Shown: positions 33,171 through 43,369 of the stretch, piece after piece
Position numbering within the stretch: the first letter of the stretch is position 1
Layout of the letters: each line of letters begins with the position of its first letter
Origin: a bacterium
GTDB lineage: Bacteria > Electryoneota > RPQS01
NCBI GenBank assembly: GCA_023382385.1
Contig: JAHDVH010000001.1
Location: 924,616 to 988,615 of the forward strand
DNA length: 64,000 nucleotides
Reading direction: 5' to 3'
Notes under the pieces: model-generated
What the model saw: only the letters and a program-made list of their open reading frames with translations
What the model was told of the DNA's origin: nothing
Database searches by the model: none
Position numbers and translations under genes: made by a program

Positions 33171-34457
33171 ATGGCTGACAAGTCATTTAACGCTTTCGCC
33201 ATGGCGCAAGCACAATTTGATAACACGGCGAAGCAGATTGGACTCGACCAAGCGGCGTGTGACCTGCTGCGTTTTCCACTACGCGAGTACTCGCTGGCGA
33301 TTCCGGTGCGTATGGACAACGGCTCTGTCCACGTTTTTCGCGGTTTTCGGGTGCAACACAACGATGCGCGCGGTCCCGGCAAGGGCGGCATCCGCTTTCA
33401 TCCGATGGAAACGCTTGATACGGTACGCGCATTGGCCATGTGGATGACCTGGAAGTGCAGCGTTGTGGACATTCCACTGGGCGGCAGCAAAGGCGGTGTG
33501 ATCTGTGATCCGCACAATCTGAGTCATCGCGAGCAGGAGCAGATTTGCCGCGGCTGGGTGCGTCAGCTTGCCCGCGACATCGGACCGGTACGCGACGTTC
33601 CGGCACCGGACGTCATGACAAATTCGCAGCACATGCTTTGGATGCTCGACGAATATGAGACAATTCACGGGGCAAAGTATCCGGGATTGATTACAGGCAA
33701 GCCCGTGGGGATGGGTGGTTCGCTGGGACGCACGGAAGCGACGGGTTACGGTGTCGTATACACGTTGCGGGAAGCCCTTAAGGAAAAAGGAATTAAGCCG
33801 GGCGACACGATTGCCAGTGTTCAAGGCTTCGGAAATGTTGCGCAGTACGCCATCCGGCTTTACAATCAGTTAGGCGGAACGGTCATCGCGATTGCCTATT
33901 GGGACCAAAAGGATCAAACCGCGAGGACGTTGCGCAAGAAGGACGGTATTGACATCAACGCTCTGCTGAAGGTTACGGATCGCTTCGGAGGAGTCGACAA
34001 AGACAAGGCAAAGGACCTGGGCTACGAAGTTCTTCCGGGTGAAGCGTGGATAGAGCAGGAAGTGGACATCCTGATGCCGAATGCCATGGAGAATCAGGTG
34101 ACGGCCGCCAATGTCGGCAAAATTTCCAAGCGTGTGAAGTTTATTGCCGAAGGAGCAAACGGACCCACCACGCCGGAAGCTGATGCAGAGATTTCGAAAC
34201 GCGGAATTTTCATGCTTCCCGACTTGTTGGCCAATGCCGGTGGTGTGACGTGCAGCTATTTCGAGCAGGTTCAGTGCAACATGAACTACTATTGGGAAAA
34301 GGACGAGGTCCTGAGCAAGCTTGATCTGAAGATGACTTCAGCTTATCATGCCGTAAGCGAGCTGGCAAGCAAGAAGAAGCTCTATATGCGCGATGCCGCC
34401 TACACGATAGCCGTGGATCGCGTTGCTGCAGCGTGCCGAGATCGCGGCTGGGTGTAG
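33171..34457 (+). CDS. gdhA: Glutamate dehydrogenase (Glu/Leu/Phe/Val family)
   Basis: The 428-residue protein converts glutamate to 2-oxoglutarate and ammonia or the reverse with NAD(P). The substrate site shows RGPGKGGIRFHP and WKCSVVDIPLGGSKGGV (catalytic Lys). The cofactor fold begins at SVQGFGNVAQYA, and PDLLANAGGVTCSYFEQVQ is a conserved late segment. The length is that of the hexameric NAD-type group. An AGGAGG site lies eight bases before ATG 33171. It is followed by a terminator, so it is probably transcribed alone. Cofactor preference is not certain from sequence. Confidence 0.95.
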   Translation: MADKSFNAFAMAQAQFDNTAKQIGLDQAACDLLRFPLREYSLAIPVRMDNGSVHVFRGFRVQHNDARGPGKGGIRFHPMETLDTVRALAMWMTWKCSVVDIPLGGSKGGVICDPHNLSHREQEQICRGWVRQLARDIGPVRDVPAPDVMTNSQHMLWMLDEYETIHGAKYPGLITGKPVGMGGSLGRTEATGYGVVYTLREALKEKGIKPGDTIASVQGFGNVAQYAIRLYNQLGGTVIAIAYWDQKDQTARTLRKKDGIDINALLKVTDRFGGVDKDKAKDLGYEVLPGEAWIEQEVDILMPNAMENQVTAANVGKISKRVKFIAEGANGPTTPEADAEISKRGIFMLPDLLANAGGVTCSYFEQVQCNMNYYWEKDEVLSKLDLKMTSAYHAVSELASKKKLYMRDAAYTIAVDRVAAACRDRGWV

Positions 34458-34495
34458 ATCTAACCTCACAAGTCCGCGCATAGGTTGGAAACAAG

Positions 34496-34530
34496 TGGAA
34501 CCGGTCCGCGTGATCGGTTCCATTTTGTTC
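34496..34530 (+). terminator. Intrinsic terminator after glutamate dehydrogenase
   Basis: Arms TGGAACCG and CGGTTCCA enclose an 11-base loop and lead into TTTTGTTC. The rest of the 330-base gap to 34,787 shows no believable gene: the 93-codon frame there has no ribosome site and no family pattern. Confidence 0.75.
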
Positions 34531-34787
34531 TAAGAGGGAGGACAGTGCCTCTCTGCCCTGCAAAAAGTGCTGGGAAGGGCAGGATACCTGCGGAGACAGC
34601 ACAGATGGGAAGGGTAATCACAATTGATTTGCGAGCTCAAGAGTTGTATCTTTTGTTGTTTGGCGGTAGAATCGGGTACCCAGTCCTCGAGGGGGATCGT
34701 GTGGCCTGGAGCAGTAGTGCGATTCCCGACAAAGTTCTGACAGTCGGGCAGTCGAAATCGATCTGATGAACAATAGCATGCGGAGCA

Positions 34788-37520
34788 ATGAAACAACTTG
34801 ACGGCGAGTGGCGTTTAGCCATAGAATTACTTGAGCGCACGAATCAGGTTTTGTACTATCGTATTGCGCGCAAGCTGCTTATCCTCCTTTGCCGCGCTGG
34901 AAACGCGGAGGCATTGGAGCTATTGCATCTTCTCGGTACAGACCAAGCCTCTTCAGACGTTGACGGTTACGACAACGAGAATCAGCCCAGAGTACGCGAG
35001 AAGACCATCGACATCGCGACAATCAGCAACTCGATCTTCCTGCTTGCGGCTAACAACCTGCCGAACGCCGAGATACTGCGTCACATGCAAGACTCGATGC
35101 AGCAGGATCGCGCGGGATTCCTGCTCAAGGCGGTTTCGGATCCCGCAGCAGACCTCGCAGAAGTGATCAGCGCCGTGAGGCGCTACGTTCAGTTGTCGCC
35201 GAAGACCATAGACCTGCCGGACTTTACCAAAAAGAGCATTCGCGTTGCGCTAATCCGGCGAATCTTTTCAGACGACCTGAACTACATTCGAATCGCGAAG
35301 GAGTATGTCAATCTTTACGATTTTCACAATCTCTTGAGCCGGCTGGTGCATCCAGCCGGCAGCCGCGGAAGATTAGGCGGCAAGAGTGCCGGACTGTTTC
35401 TTGCAGAGAGTATTCTTACAAAATACTGCGACACGCACTCGAATCTTGCGGCCATTCGCGTGCCAAAGACATGGTACATCGCATCGGATGCACAAACCGG
35501 TTTTGTGCATTACAATAATCTCGAAGAAGTTGTCGAGCAGAAGTACAAAGATGTCTCGCAGGTTCGGCAGGAATATCCGCATATCATTCAGCTCTTCAAG
35601 AACTCGCAATTCCCGCTCGAGATGATTCAAGGACTGTCGATGGCACTTGACGATTTCGGCGACAAGCCGCTCGTGGTTCGCAGTTCGAGCTTGCTCGAGG
35701 ACCGTTTTGGAGCGGCATTCTCAGGGAAATACAAGAGTCTGTTTTTGGCCAATCAGGGAAGCAAACCTGAGCGGCTGAATGCCCTCATGGATGCTATCGC
35801 AGAAGTCTATTCGTCGACATTCGGTCCCGATCCAATCGAGTATCGGATTGAGCGCGGGCTGGTAGACTTCCACGAGGAAATGAGTGTGATGATTCAGGAG
35901 GTTGTAGGGACGCGGGTCGGCAAGTACTACCTTCCCTCCTGGGCAGGTGTCGCCTTCAGCAACAATGAGTTTCGCTGGTCGCCACGCATACGACGGGAAG
36001 ACGGACTGATTCGGATCGTGCCCGGATTGGGGACTCGAGCAGTGGATCGATTGAGTGATGACTATCCTGTTTTGGCGGCTCCCGGTCAACCCAGTCTACG
36101 GGTAAATGTATCTGTGGACGAAATCGTTCGCTATTCACCATCCAAGATTGACGTCATCAATCTCGAGAAGAACAGTTTTGAAACGATGGACCTCAGGCAG
36201 TTTCTTGAAGAGTGCGGCAACGAGCTTCCTGGCGTCGAGAATATGGTCTCGATCATTGATGATGACCGAATCCGCAAGCCATCACTGATCGGGATTGACT
36301 TTATGACTGACGCTTCGGTCGCGACATTCCGGTCGTTGTTTGAGAATACTCCGTTTCTTGATCAATTGCACACGATTCTCAAGACACTTGAGAACACGAT
36401 GCAGACTCCGGTGGATATTGAGTTCGCTTCAGACGGTGAGCACTTGTACCTGCTGCAATGTCGTCCGCAGAGCGCAACATTGGAAAGCGTGCCCGAAGTC
36501 ATCCCTCACGACTTGCCTAACAGCGCAGTCTTGTTTACAGCAAACAAGTACGTATCGAATGGCGTCGTGCCCGATTTGACTCATATCGTCTATGTGGATC
36601 CGACAGGGTATGCGTCGCTGGAAAGCCTGACTGCGTTACGTGACGTGGGCAGAGCTATCGGCGAACTGAACAAAATGTTGCCGAAGCGCCAGTTCATCCT
36701 GATGGGTCCGGGCCGCTGGGGCAGCCGAGGGGACATCAAGCTTGGTGTGAGCGTGACCTATTCGGACATCAACAATACAGCGGTTCTGACGGAAATAGCC
36801 CGCCGAACGGGGAAGTATACACCGGATCTATCTTTCGGCACGCACTTTTTTCAGGACTTGGTTGAGGCAGGGATTCGATACCTGCCACTTTATCCCGACG
36901 AGGAAGGAATCACGTTCAACGAGGAACTGCTATTGAGCTCGAAAAACGAACTTCCAGACTTGCTGCCGAAATACAGACAGCTTGAGCACGTTGTGCGAGT
37001 GATTGACGTGCGTGCCGCGACGGGAGGGAAGGTGTTGAAGGTGCTGATGAACGCTGAACTCAATGAAGCTGTTGGACTGTTCTCACATCCCTCCGGATCG
37101 CAGGCTCGCAGGCATCCTGCAGGTGCGCCTCAAGTAAGCTACGAGAAGTTTAACCACTGGGGTTGGAGGCGGGACATGGCCGAGAGGATAGCGCAGAACA
37201 TTAGTCCTTCCGCGTTCGGCGTGAAGGCGATGTATCTTGCGGGAAGTTCGAAGGAAAGCACGGCAGGACCGACCAGTAAGATTGAGTTAATTATTCGATT
37301 TGCGGGCAGCGATGAGCAGAAGAAATCGCTTGAACAATGGCTTAACGGCTGGAGTCTGTGTTTAGAAGAAGTGAACTTCCAAAAGACCGGCTACCGCGGC
37401 GGCGGGATGCTTGACGTGCACTTGATTTCGGATGAGGACTTGGAACGGCAATCTGAACTTGCCGTAGAGCTTGAAGCAATCACCGATTCTGCGCAAGAAC
37501 TGCCACTCGGCAAGCGATAA
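34788..37520 (+). CDS. PEP/pyruvate-binding ATP-grasp protein without phosphohistidine domain
   Basis: The 910-residue protein has a PPDK N-terminal (ATP-grasp) domain from about residue 190: RGRLGGKSAGLFLAE, PLVVRSSSLLEDRFGAAFSG, EMSVMIQEVVG, and a final YLLQCRPQS near 567. This fold normally moves a phosphate from ATP to a swivelling His domain in PEP synthase or pyruvate phosphate dikinase. That His domain (GGxxSH) and a PEP barrel are not visible. Instead residues about 640-760 form an unrecognised domain with GPGRWGSRGDIKLGV. The end (about 815-880) has AMYLAGSSKESTAGPTSKIELII, like a nucleotidyltransferase core. The N-terminal 190 residues are helical. The substrate is unknown; I give no enzyme name beyond the domain. 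Confidence 0.75.
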   Translation: MKQLDGEWRLAIELLERTNQVLYYRIARKLLILLCRAGNAEALELLHLLGTDQASSDVDGYDNENQPRVREKTIDIATISNSIFLLAANNLPNAEILRHMQDSMQQDRAGFLLKAVSDPAADLAEVISAVRRYVQLSPKTIDLPDFTKKSIRVALIRRIFSDDLNYIRIAKEYVNLYDFHNLLSRLVHPAGSRGRLGGKSAGLFLAESILTKYCDTHSNLAAIRVPKTWYIASDAQTGFVHYNNLEEVVEQKYKDVSQVRQEYPHIIQLFKNSQFPLEMIQGLSMALDDFGDKPLVVRSSSLLEDRFGAAFSGKYKSLFLANQGSKPERLNALMDAIAEVYSSTFGPDPIEYRIERGLVDFHEEMSVMIQEVVGTRVGKYYLPSWAGVAFSNNEFRWSPRIRREDGLIRIVPGLGTRAVDRLSDDYPVLAAPGQPSLRVNVSVDEIVRYSPSKIDVINLEKNSFETMDLRQFLEECGNELPGVENMVSIIDDDRIRKPSLIGIDFMTDASVATFRSLFENTPFLDQLHTILKTLENTMQTPVDIEFASDGEHLYLLQCRPQSATLESVPEVIPHDLPNSAVLFTANKYVSNGVVPDLTHIVYVDPTGYASLESLTALRDVGRAIGELNKMLPKRQFILMGPGRWGSRGDIKLGVSVTYSDINNTAVLTEIARRTGKYTPDLSFGTHFFQDLVEAGIRYLPLYPDEEGITFNEELLLSSKNELPDLLPKYRQLEHVVRVIDVRAATGGKVLKVLMNAELNEAVGLFSHPSGSQARRHPAGAPQVSYEKFNHWGWRRDMAERIAQNISPSAFGVKAMYLAGSSKESTAGPTSKIELIIRFAGSDEQKKSLEQWLNGWSLCLEEVNFQKTGYRGGGMLDVHLISDEDLERQSELAVELEAITDSAQELPLGKR

Positions 37521-37670
37521 GAGTGACCATGCGCAGCTCACGTACACAAAATTGAGAGACAGAGCCGATTGCCTTTGCCGAGACCGGATGATTGCCGCAT
37601 CCGAGCGTCAGGGCAATCGACCAGGAATACAATTGCAGCTTAGACCAACACAGGAAAGCAGGATAATACC

Positions 37671-39179
37671 ATGGCAGAGAAGAAGAAACCGCTGACGACA
37701 AGTCAGGGTGCACCAGTACCCGACGACTTGAATACAAAGACCGCAGGAGAGCGCGGACCGGCTCTCGTGCAGGACATTCATCTATTTGATAAGCTCGCAC
37801 ACTTTGACCGCGAACGGATTCCCGAACGGGTAGTGCACGCAAAAGGCGCGGGTGCGTGGGGATTCTTTGAAGTGACGCACGACATGTCAAGATACACACG
37901 CGCCAAGTTCTTGTCCAAGGTTGGAAACCGCACAGACGTATTCGCGCGATTCTCTACTGTCGGCGGCGAGAAGGGTTCAGCAGACACCGAACGGGATCCG
38001 CGAGGATTTGCAGTCAAGTTCTTTACAGAAGAAGGAAACTACGATTTCGTCGGGAACAACACTCCGGTCTTCTTCCTGCGAGATCCGTTGAAGTTTCCGG
38101 ATTTCATTCACACACAGAAGCGAAATCCGGCAACAAACCTCAAGGATCCGGACATGTTCTGGGACTTTCTCTCGCTGACTCCGGAATCCATTCATCAAGT
38201 GACGATTCTGTTTTCGGACCGTGGCACGCCTTACGGATACCGTCACATGCACGGTTTCAGCGGACACACGTTCATGTGGTATAACGAAAAGAATGAGTAT
38301 GTGTGGGTGAAGATTCACTTCAAGAGCGAATTAGGATCTAAGACGCTCACCCGTGAAGAAGCAGGCAGGCTCGCAGGAGAGGATCCGGACTTCGCGACAC
38401 GCGACCTGCACGCAGCAATCGAAAAGGGCGAGTTTCCCGCTTGGAAGGTCTACGTGCAGATCATGACTCCCGAACAGGTTGAGAAGTATCGCTTCAATTC
38501 GTTTGACATCACAAAAGTCTGGCCGCACGCGGACGCCCCGCTGCAGCCGTTGGGCCGGATGGTTCTGAATCGAAATCCAAAGAATTACTTTGCTGAAACG
38601 GAGCAAGCCGCTTTTTCGCCGGGCACCGTGGTGCCGGGGATTGCGCCATCGCCTGATAAAATGCTGCAGGGGAGGCTCTTCAGCTATCACGACACACACC
38701 GCCATCGCCTCGGCACAAACTACCACCTGATTCCGGTCAATGCGCCGCGTGTCACTGGGGAGCACAATTACCAACGCGACGGCGCGATGCGCACTGACGA
38801 CAACGGCGAAGGTGCGCCGAACTACTGGCCGAATAGCTTCGGCGGCCCGACACCTGAACCGTCGTATGCCGAGCCTCCAGTTCCTCTGACCGGAGTGATT
38901 GACCGGTTTGGCTACGAGCTGACGGAAGATGATTTTGTGCAACCCGCGGCTCTGTTTAGAAAGGTTATGACAGACACGGATCGCACACACCTGATCTCCA
39001 ACATCGTAGCACACTTGAAGAACGCTCAGGTGAGGATTCAGAAACGTCAGACGGCTCTTTTCTACAAGGTCGACAAAGAGTATGGAGAGCGAGTCGCCCA
39101 GGGATTGGGTCTGCAAGCGAACGAGATCGCGAAGCTCGCGGCCATGACTCAGAGCGAGCGTGTCAAGGCGACTTCATAA
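37671..39179 (+). CDS. Haem catalase
   Basis: The 502-residue protein has the monofunctional catalase set: the distal His within [18 protein letters not shown], the distal Asn in [29 protein letters not shown], and the proximal [14 protein letters not shown] with the haem-linked Tyr. It breaks hydrogen peroxide into water and oxygen. The length fits the small-subunit clade. AGGAAAGCAGG lies before ATG 37671. A 150-base gap separates it from the previous gene and a strong terminator follows it. Peroxide defence fits the aerobic or micro-aerobic life implied by the cbb3 oxidase. Confidence 0.95.
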   Translation: MAEKKKPLTTSQGAPVPDDLNTKTAGERGPALVQDIHLFDKLAHFDRERIPERVVHAKGAGAWGFFEVTHDMSRYTRAKFLSKVGNRTDVFARFSTVGGEKGSADTERDPRGFAVKFFTEEGNYDFVGNNTPVFFLRDPLKFPDFIHTQKRNPATNLKDPDMFWDFLSLTPESIHQVTILFSDRGTPYGYRHMHGFSGHTFMWYNEKNEYVWVKIHFKSELGSKTLTREEAGRLAGEDPDFATRDLHAAIEKGEFPAWKVYVQIMTPEQVEKYRFNSFDITKVWPHADAPLQPLGRMVLNRNPKNYFAETEQAAFSPGTVVPGIAPSPDKMLQGRLFSYHDTHRHRLGTNYHLIPVNAPRVTGEHNYQRDGAMRTDDNGEGAPNYWPNSFGGPTPEPSYAEPPVPLTGVIDRFGYELTEDDFVQPAALFRKVMTDTDRTHLISNIVAHLKNAQVRIQKRQTALFYKVDKEYGERVAQGLGLQANEIAKLAAMTQSERVKATS

Positions 39180-39199
39180 TTGATTTTCTGATCGAACGT

Positions 39200-39235
39200 A
39201 AAGCGGGTTAGCCATTCAGCTAACCCGCTTTCATT
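39200..39235 (+). terminator. Strong intrinsic terminator between catalase and TonB receptor
   Basis: A perfect 13-base stem AAAGCGGGTTAGC / GCTAACCCGCTTT with a six-base loop, followed by CATTTC on the plus strand and preceded by a T-poor flank. It lies between converging genes and may serve both. It resembles the terminator at 29221-29256. Confidence 0.85.
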
Positions 39236-39253
39236 TCAGCAAGTGGAATCACC

Positions 39254-41647
39254 CTAAAAGTCTTCGCCGGTTTCATCGCCTCGGCCGTTTTGTTTCTTCT
39301 TGAAATTGTTAAAGGAATAACCGACGCTCAGGGTAAAGACGGGTGCATCCATTGACGAGTAGTTGTAGCTGTAAAGACCGGGGGATTCGCTGGTGGACTC
39401 ACGCTTGCCTGTGGCAAATATATCTCGGACCTGCAATGCAACGTTCAAACGGCGATCGAGAAAGTCCTGACGAATCGCTCCGTTAAGAGTGGCCGACGCT
39501 TCAGTTGTTCCTTGCGACGTCACAGAAGGTCCGCGATACTGCCCGTCCAACTGAAGTCGAGTGGACCGCAGAATTGTCGTGATGCTACTCAGTTTTCCGT
39601 CGTAAGAGAAGTCATGCTCATCAAAAGAAATCCCGTTCGCTTCACCTTTGACGCGTTGATCGTAGAAACTGCCGGACAGAGTCAAATTCCAGCCTCTTTG
39701 AACCTGAATATCCGTGCGAAGCTCCGTTCCCAATGAGAATTGCCGGCCAACGTTTTCAGGCCTTTCGAGCCTCACATTCTCCGAATAAACACTTTGCAGC
39801 CGCTCAACGTTGTTGTGCTTGACCCGATAGAAGCCTTCAACCGAAACAAACTGCTTAAGCACGCTTGTCTGATATCCAAGTTCGTAGGAGTCAATAAACT
39901 CAGGCTTCAAACCGGGGTTTCCGCTGCGCACGCTGTAGGCATCTTCCCAGCTCAAGAATGGTTCCAAATCCCACGGACGGGAATGCTGGACGCGTCTCGT
40001 GTAGCTGAGAATGGCTTGCTTACCTCCGCCGAAATTGTATGCCGAGTGAGCGGTTGGGTAAAGGTCGAATCGCGAAATTGAAAACTCCTCACTTGTCTGC
40101 ACGCGCTCGATGGTGCGATCAAGATATTCGCCGCGAAGTCCAAATTGATATTCAATCGGACCACCTTCATCCGCATACATGGTGTAGAACGCAGGAAGAT
40201 TCCGACGAAACCTCGTGGAGTTTCTTTGTTGCGGCTGATCTACGTATTGCGCGGAGATCGTGTCGAATCTGCTTTGAGCATAGTTATCGCGGTAACCGGA
40301 ACTTTGCGCGGAGGCTCCGGCTTCAAATCTACGACTGTTTCCAAGCGGTCGCACGTAGTCGAGCTTGAGCTCGCTTCGTCCGCCGGGGCCATCTTCAAAA
40401 GTCTTCAGTCCATGGACGATTGATCCGTCCTGAGCAAAGGACTCGTTGGTCGACACCTCCTCTCCGCTTCGACGGCTGATCGACAGATCCATCGTCAGGA
40501 CGTGCTTGTCTTGTGGGAACTTGTGTTTCCAGTTGGCGAATCCGGAGACATAGCGATGCTCTCGATTCGAGCGATTGTCAGAGGTCGTTAGTAACAAGGT
40601 CTCGCTCAGGTCGTCCGTTTGTCGATGCTTAAGATCCGCATCACGTCCGAACTCATAGGTTCCGAATCGGCCACCTAACGACACGTTGTTGCGCGAGTTG
40701 AGCGGCACATCGAGCTCTGCGCGCAGACCGCCGCGATCCCAGTGCCGGATCGACGATCCGTCAGACTTCAAAGTCGTCGTAGCATCGCCAAAAGTAGTCC
40801 GGGTCTCAGACCGCGATTCGCCCGGACTATTGTCCATGCCGAGGTCGCCGCCAACCGTCAGCGACGCCTTGCCGACAGGTTGCTGTAGTGAGAAATCAAG
40901 ACTTCGTTGCTCATTTACTCCGCTGCGAAGATTGATCTGTCCCGCAGTATGTTGCGTGCCACGTTTCAAAGGAATGATGTTGATGATTCCGGCCGTGCCT
41001 TCCGCACTGAATCTCGCCGAAGGATTGGTGATTATTTCAATGCGATCAATGGTCGAGGCAGGAATTTGCTGCAAGGCGTCATTAGCGTCAAGGATGGAAG
41101 GTCTTCCGTCTATCATGACCGTGAAGTTTCCGCTGCCACGCAGTTTAACATTGCCTTCGATGTCCACAGACACGCCGGGTGAGTTGGCAAGCACATCAGT
41201 GGCAGTTCCCGTTGGCACAATCTGTTGTTTGGCGACGTTGATGACTTTCTTCTCAACATGGTATTCGACCGTCATCCGCTCCCCCGTGACGGTGACTTCG
41301 TCTGCAATCAGACCCGAAGGCGCCAGTAAAATCCGGCCGAGATCGACTCGGGGAGTCTCGCGATTGAGATTGAACGAGGGTAATGTTTTGACCTCGTAGC
41401 CCAAGAAGCTGACACGCGCGTAAACGCGCCCCGGCCTAAGACTGTCCAAGACAAACCCGCCGCCAGCGGTAGTTGCCATGCCGGTCAGTAGTGAACTGTC
41501 GGCGGCGCTATGAAGCATGACGGTGGCATATTCGAGCGGTTCGCCCGAAAGCGAATCCACAACAAACCCCTGCACGGAGAAATTGGGACGCTGCCCAAAG
41601 GCGGAGGAAACAAGAAAGACGAGGAAAGCGTATCGAATGAGGGTCAT
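39254..41647 (-). CDS. TonB-dependent outer-membrane receptor
   Basis: The 797-residue protein has a signal peptide (IRYAFLVFLVSSAFG), a carboxypeptidase-regulatory-like beta domain (about 27-110: GFVVDSLSGEPLEYATVML), a plug (about 130-235: DVLANSPGVSVDIEGNVKLRG, IEIITNPSARFSAEGTAGIINII) and a C-terminal beta-barrel. The barrel is of the OMP_b-brl_3 type, with no closing T9SS signal. Such receptors bring siderophores, cobalamin or sugars through the outer membrane. The start at 41647 gives a proper signal peptide; the long frame to 41848 would overlap the flippase gene. Substrate unknown. Confidence 0.9.
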   Translation of the reverse strand: MTLIRYAFLVFLVSSAFGQRPNFSVQGFVVDSLSGEPLEYATVMLHSAADSSLLTGMATTAGGGFVLDSLRPGRVYARVSFLGYEVKTLPSFNLNRETPRVDLGRILLAPSGLIADEVTVTGERMTVEYHVEKKVINVAKQQIVPTGTATDVLANSPGVSVDIEGNVKLRGSGNFTVMIDGRPSILDANDALQQIPASTIDRIEIITNPSARFSAEGTAGIINIIPLKRGTQHTAGQINLRSGVNEQRSLDFSLQQPVGKASLTVGGDLGMDNSPGESRSETRTTFGDATTTLKSDGSSIRHWDRGGLRAELDVPLNSRNNVSLGGRFGTYEFGRDADLKHRQTDDLSETLLLTTSDNRSNREHRYVSGFANWKHKFPQDKHVLTMDLSISRRSGEEVSTNESFAQDGSIVHGLKTFEDGPGGRSELKLDYVRPLGNSRRFEAGASAQSSGYRDNYAQSRFDTISAQYVDQPQQRNSTRFRRNLPAFYTMYADEGGPIEYQFGLRGEYLDRTIERVQTSEEFSISRFDLYPTAHSAYNFGGGKQAILSYTRRVQHSRPWDLEPFLSWEDAYSVRSGNPGLKPEFIDSYELGYQTSVLKQFVSVEGFYRVKHNNVERLQSVYSENVRLERPENVGRQFSLGTELRTDIQVQRGWNLTLSGSFYDQRVKGEANGISFDEHDFSYDGKLSSITTILRSTRLQLDGQYRGPSVTSQGTTEASATLNGAIRQDFLDRRLNVALQVRDIFATGKRESTSESPGLYSYNYSSMDAPVFTLSVGYSFNNFKKKQNGRGDETGEDF

Positions 41648-41787
41648 CAAAAGTCCAATAATGTGAGTCCGTTTGTTAGACTCCGGACAGGGGCTTTCGG
41701 TTTCCGAAGTGTGCCCGAATGAGCAAGGGGCTTCCATTTTAGGTAGAATGTGCGTAGATTGGACAGTTTCAAGCTGCGAAGGTTTAA

Positions 41788-43026
41788 TTGAAGAAGCTAC
41801 TGGACCATGCAGGCGGCTTTGGTGCGCTTGGTCGCGCAGGCTGGGCACTCGCCATAAAGGGACTTCCGGCCTTGTACGGGCTGGGAGTCATTTTCGTGCT
41901 TTTGCGTGCCCTTCCTGTTGAGGAGTATGGTTCATACGGTGTCGCATGGGCATTCTTGAATGTTGCTGCCATGTGTACGCGCGGCTTGTGGGCACTGACC
42001 TTAGTTCAGAAATGGGCTTCCGGTGCGGGCGAGCGCGTTTTGGGCGCCATAGTCGGCCTTTCATTAGGAACAACATTCCTTGGTATCCTGGCAGGCTTGG
42101 TAATCATGCCTGCACTGGGACTATCAACGACTGAGACTATGTTAACCTGTGCGGCATTGCTTATTCTGGTGCCGCGGGATCTCGCGATAGCGCTGGGACA
42201 AGCCGAGAGTCGCCTGCGCCGTGTGTTTGTCATCGAAGCCTGCTACTTCATGGGCAGTCTGATCGGCTTTGTGGTGCTGGCGAAACAAAGCATGCTGATT
42301 CATGCGAGCACCGCGCTGGCTGTCAATACCGGTGCCATCGTTTTGTCATCGCTTGCGGGAGTGTTTCGTTATCCGGTCGTGTTGAAACCAACTTTCAACA
42401 TGAAAGACTACCGAGAAGCCTCCCGCTACGGCAAGTGGACAGGGGTGATGGCGGTTGGTGATATCTACTTCCAGCAGGGCGACTTGCTGGTGCTGGGTGC
42501 CGTGCTCAGCCCCGCGATTCTGGCCCCCTACATTGCTGCCAAGACTTTCCTGAGATTGTTTGCACTGGTTTCTCAAGCCATGAACTTCCTGCTCTACCCG
42601 ATGGCGGCAAGACTGGCGACGGAAGGAAACTTACCAAAACTTGCAAGCAAGATGCGGATAGCCTTGTCAGGGGTTTGGGCCATCGGGATACCTGCGGTTT
42701 TGGTCCTTTGGTGGTATGCTGACACGATCATTCCGGCTTTGCTTGGTCTGAAGTATCTCGATGCGATTCCCTATGTGCTTGCACTCCTGCTTTCGGCATT
42801 GCTCGAACCGTTGTTTAGCACGGGAGTGAATGTTTTAGTTGGACTTGGGCAGCCACGCTTCGCAATCCCCTGGATAGTCGTGGTCATGGTTCTCAATGCC
42901 GGCGCAAATCTTATACTTGCAAACTTTTACGACTTGTCGGCGGCACCATGGGTCTTGGCAGGCAGCTATCTGGTTCTCGGCATAGCCCTTCAATACCGAT
43001 TGCGGAAGGTCTTGATTGCAGCCTAA
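41788..43026 (+). CDS. Polysaccharide flippase-like membrane protein
   Basis: The 412-residue protein has about 12 membrane spans in two similar halves, as in Wzx/RfbX-type flippases of the MOP superfamily; an early segment LPVEEYGSYGVAWAFL matches the first loop of these proteins (usually EYGxYS). They move lipid-linked sugar chains across the inner membrane for capsule or O-antigen. It starts with TTG at 41788, after GAAGG, and is divergent from the TonB gene. There are no polysaccharide genes nearby except the CapK-type ligase 11 kb away. Confidence 0.82.
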   Translation: MKKLLDHAGGFGALGRAGWALAIKGLPALYGLGVIFVLLRALPVEEYGSYGVAWAFLNVAAMCTRGLWALTLVQKWASGAGERVLGAIVGLSLGTTFLGILAGLVIMPALGLSTTETMLTCAALLILVPRDLAIALGQAESRLRRVFVIEACYFMGSLIGFVVLAKQSMLIHASTALAVNTGAIVLSSLAGVFRYPVVLKPTFNMKDYREASRYGKWTGVMAVGDIYFQQGDLLVLGAVLSPAILAPYIAAKTFLRLFALVSQAMNFLLYPMAARLATEGNLPKLASKMRIALSGVWAIGIPAVLVLWWYADTIIPALLGLKYLDAIPYVLALLLSALLEPLFSTGVNVLVGLGQPRFAIPWIVVVMVLNAGANLILANFYDLSAAPWVLAGSYLVLGIALQYRLRKVLIAA

Positions 43027-43259
43027 ACTGGTCTGGCAGCGAGATTGAAAGCCGGGCGACCCAGCTTTTGCGCTCTTTGTGCCTTTGAATTGATTGATTT
43101 CATTGCGCTTATGTGATGAATAATTTTCAATAAAATGAATATAATCAAAAGCTTACGTTTTGCCGGGGGTCATTTCCGTTCTCTGGCGATGCTCCAGATC
43201 TTCTCACGAATTAAGAAAGCTTCCAGTCATAACAAAGTAAAGTAATTATAAGAAATCTC

Positions 43260-43288
43260 TTGACTGTAGTTGTAACTGTACTTAACAT
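43260..43288 (+). promoter_or_regulatory. Promoter candidate for the beta-helix gene
   Basis: TTGACT (43260-43265) and TAACAT (43283-43288) are 17 bases apart, in an AT-rich 343-base gap (43,027-43,369) that holds no gene. A transcript would begin near 43,295, about 75 bases before the GTG start at 43,370. Confidence 0.45.
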
Positions 43289-43369
43289 TTGATATTCGTG
43301 GCCAGATTATACGCGCGTACGAGGATGCAACGGCTGCGTAACGGAAAACGATGAAAAAGCGGAGTTTCT

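Noticed and set aside
34485-34766. 93-codon frame after glutamate dehydrogenase
   Set aside because: Starts inside a terminator hairpin, has no ribosome site and no family pattern.
41648-41848. N-terminal extension of the TonB receptor
   Set aside because: It puts the signal peptide inside the protein and overlaps the divergent flippase gene.
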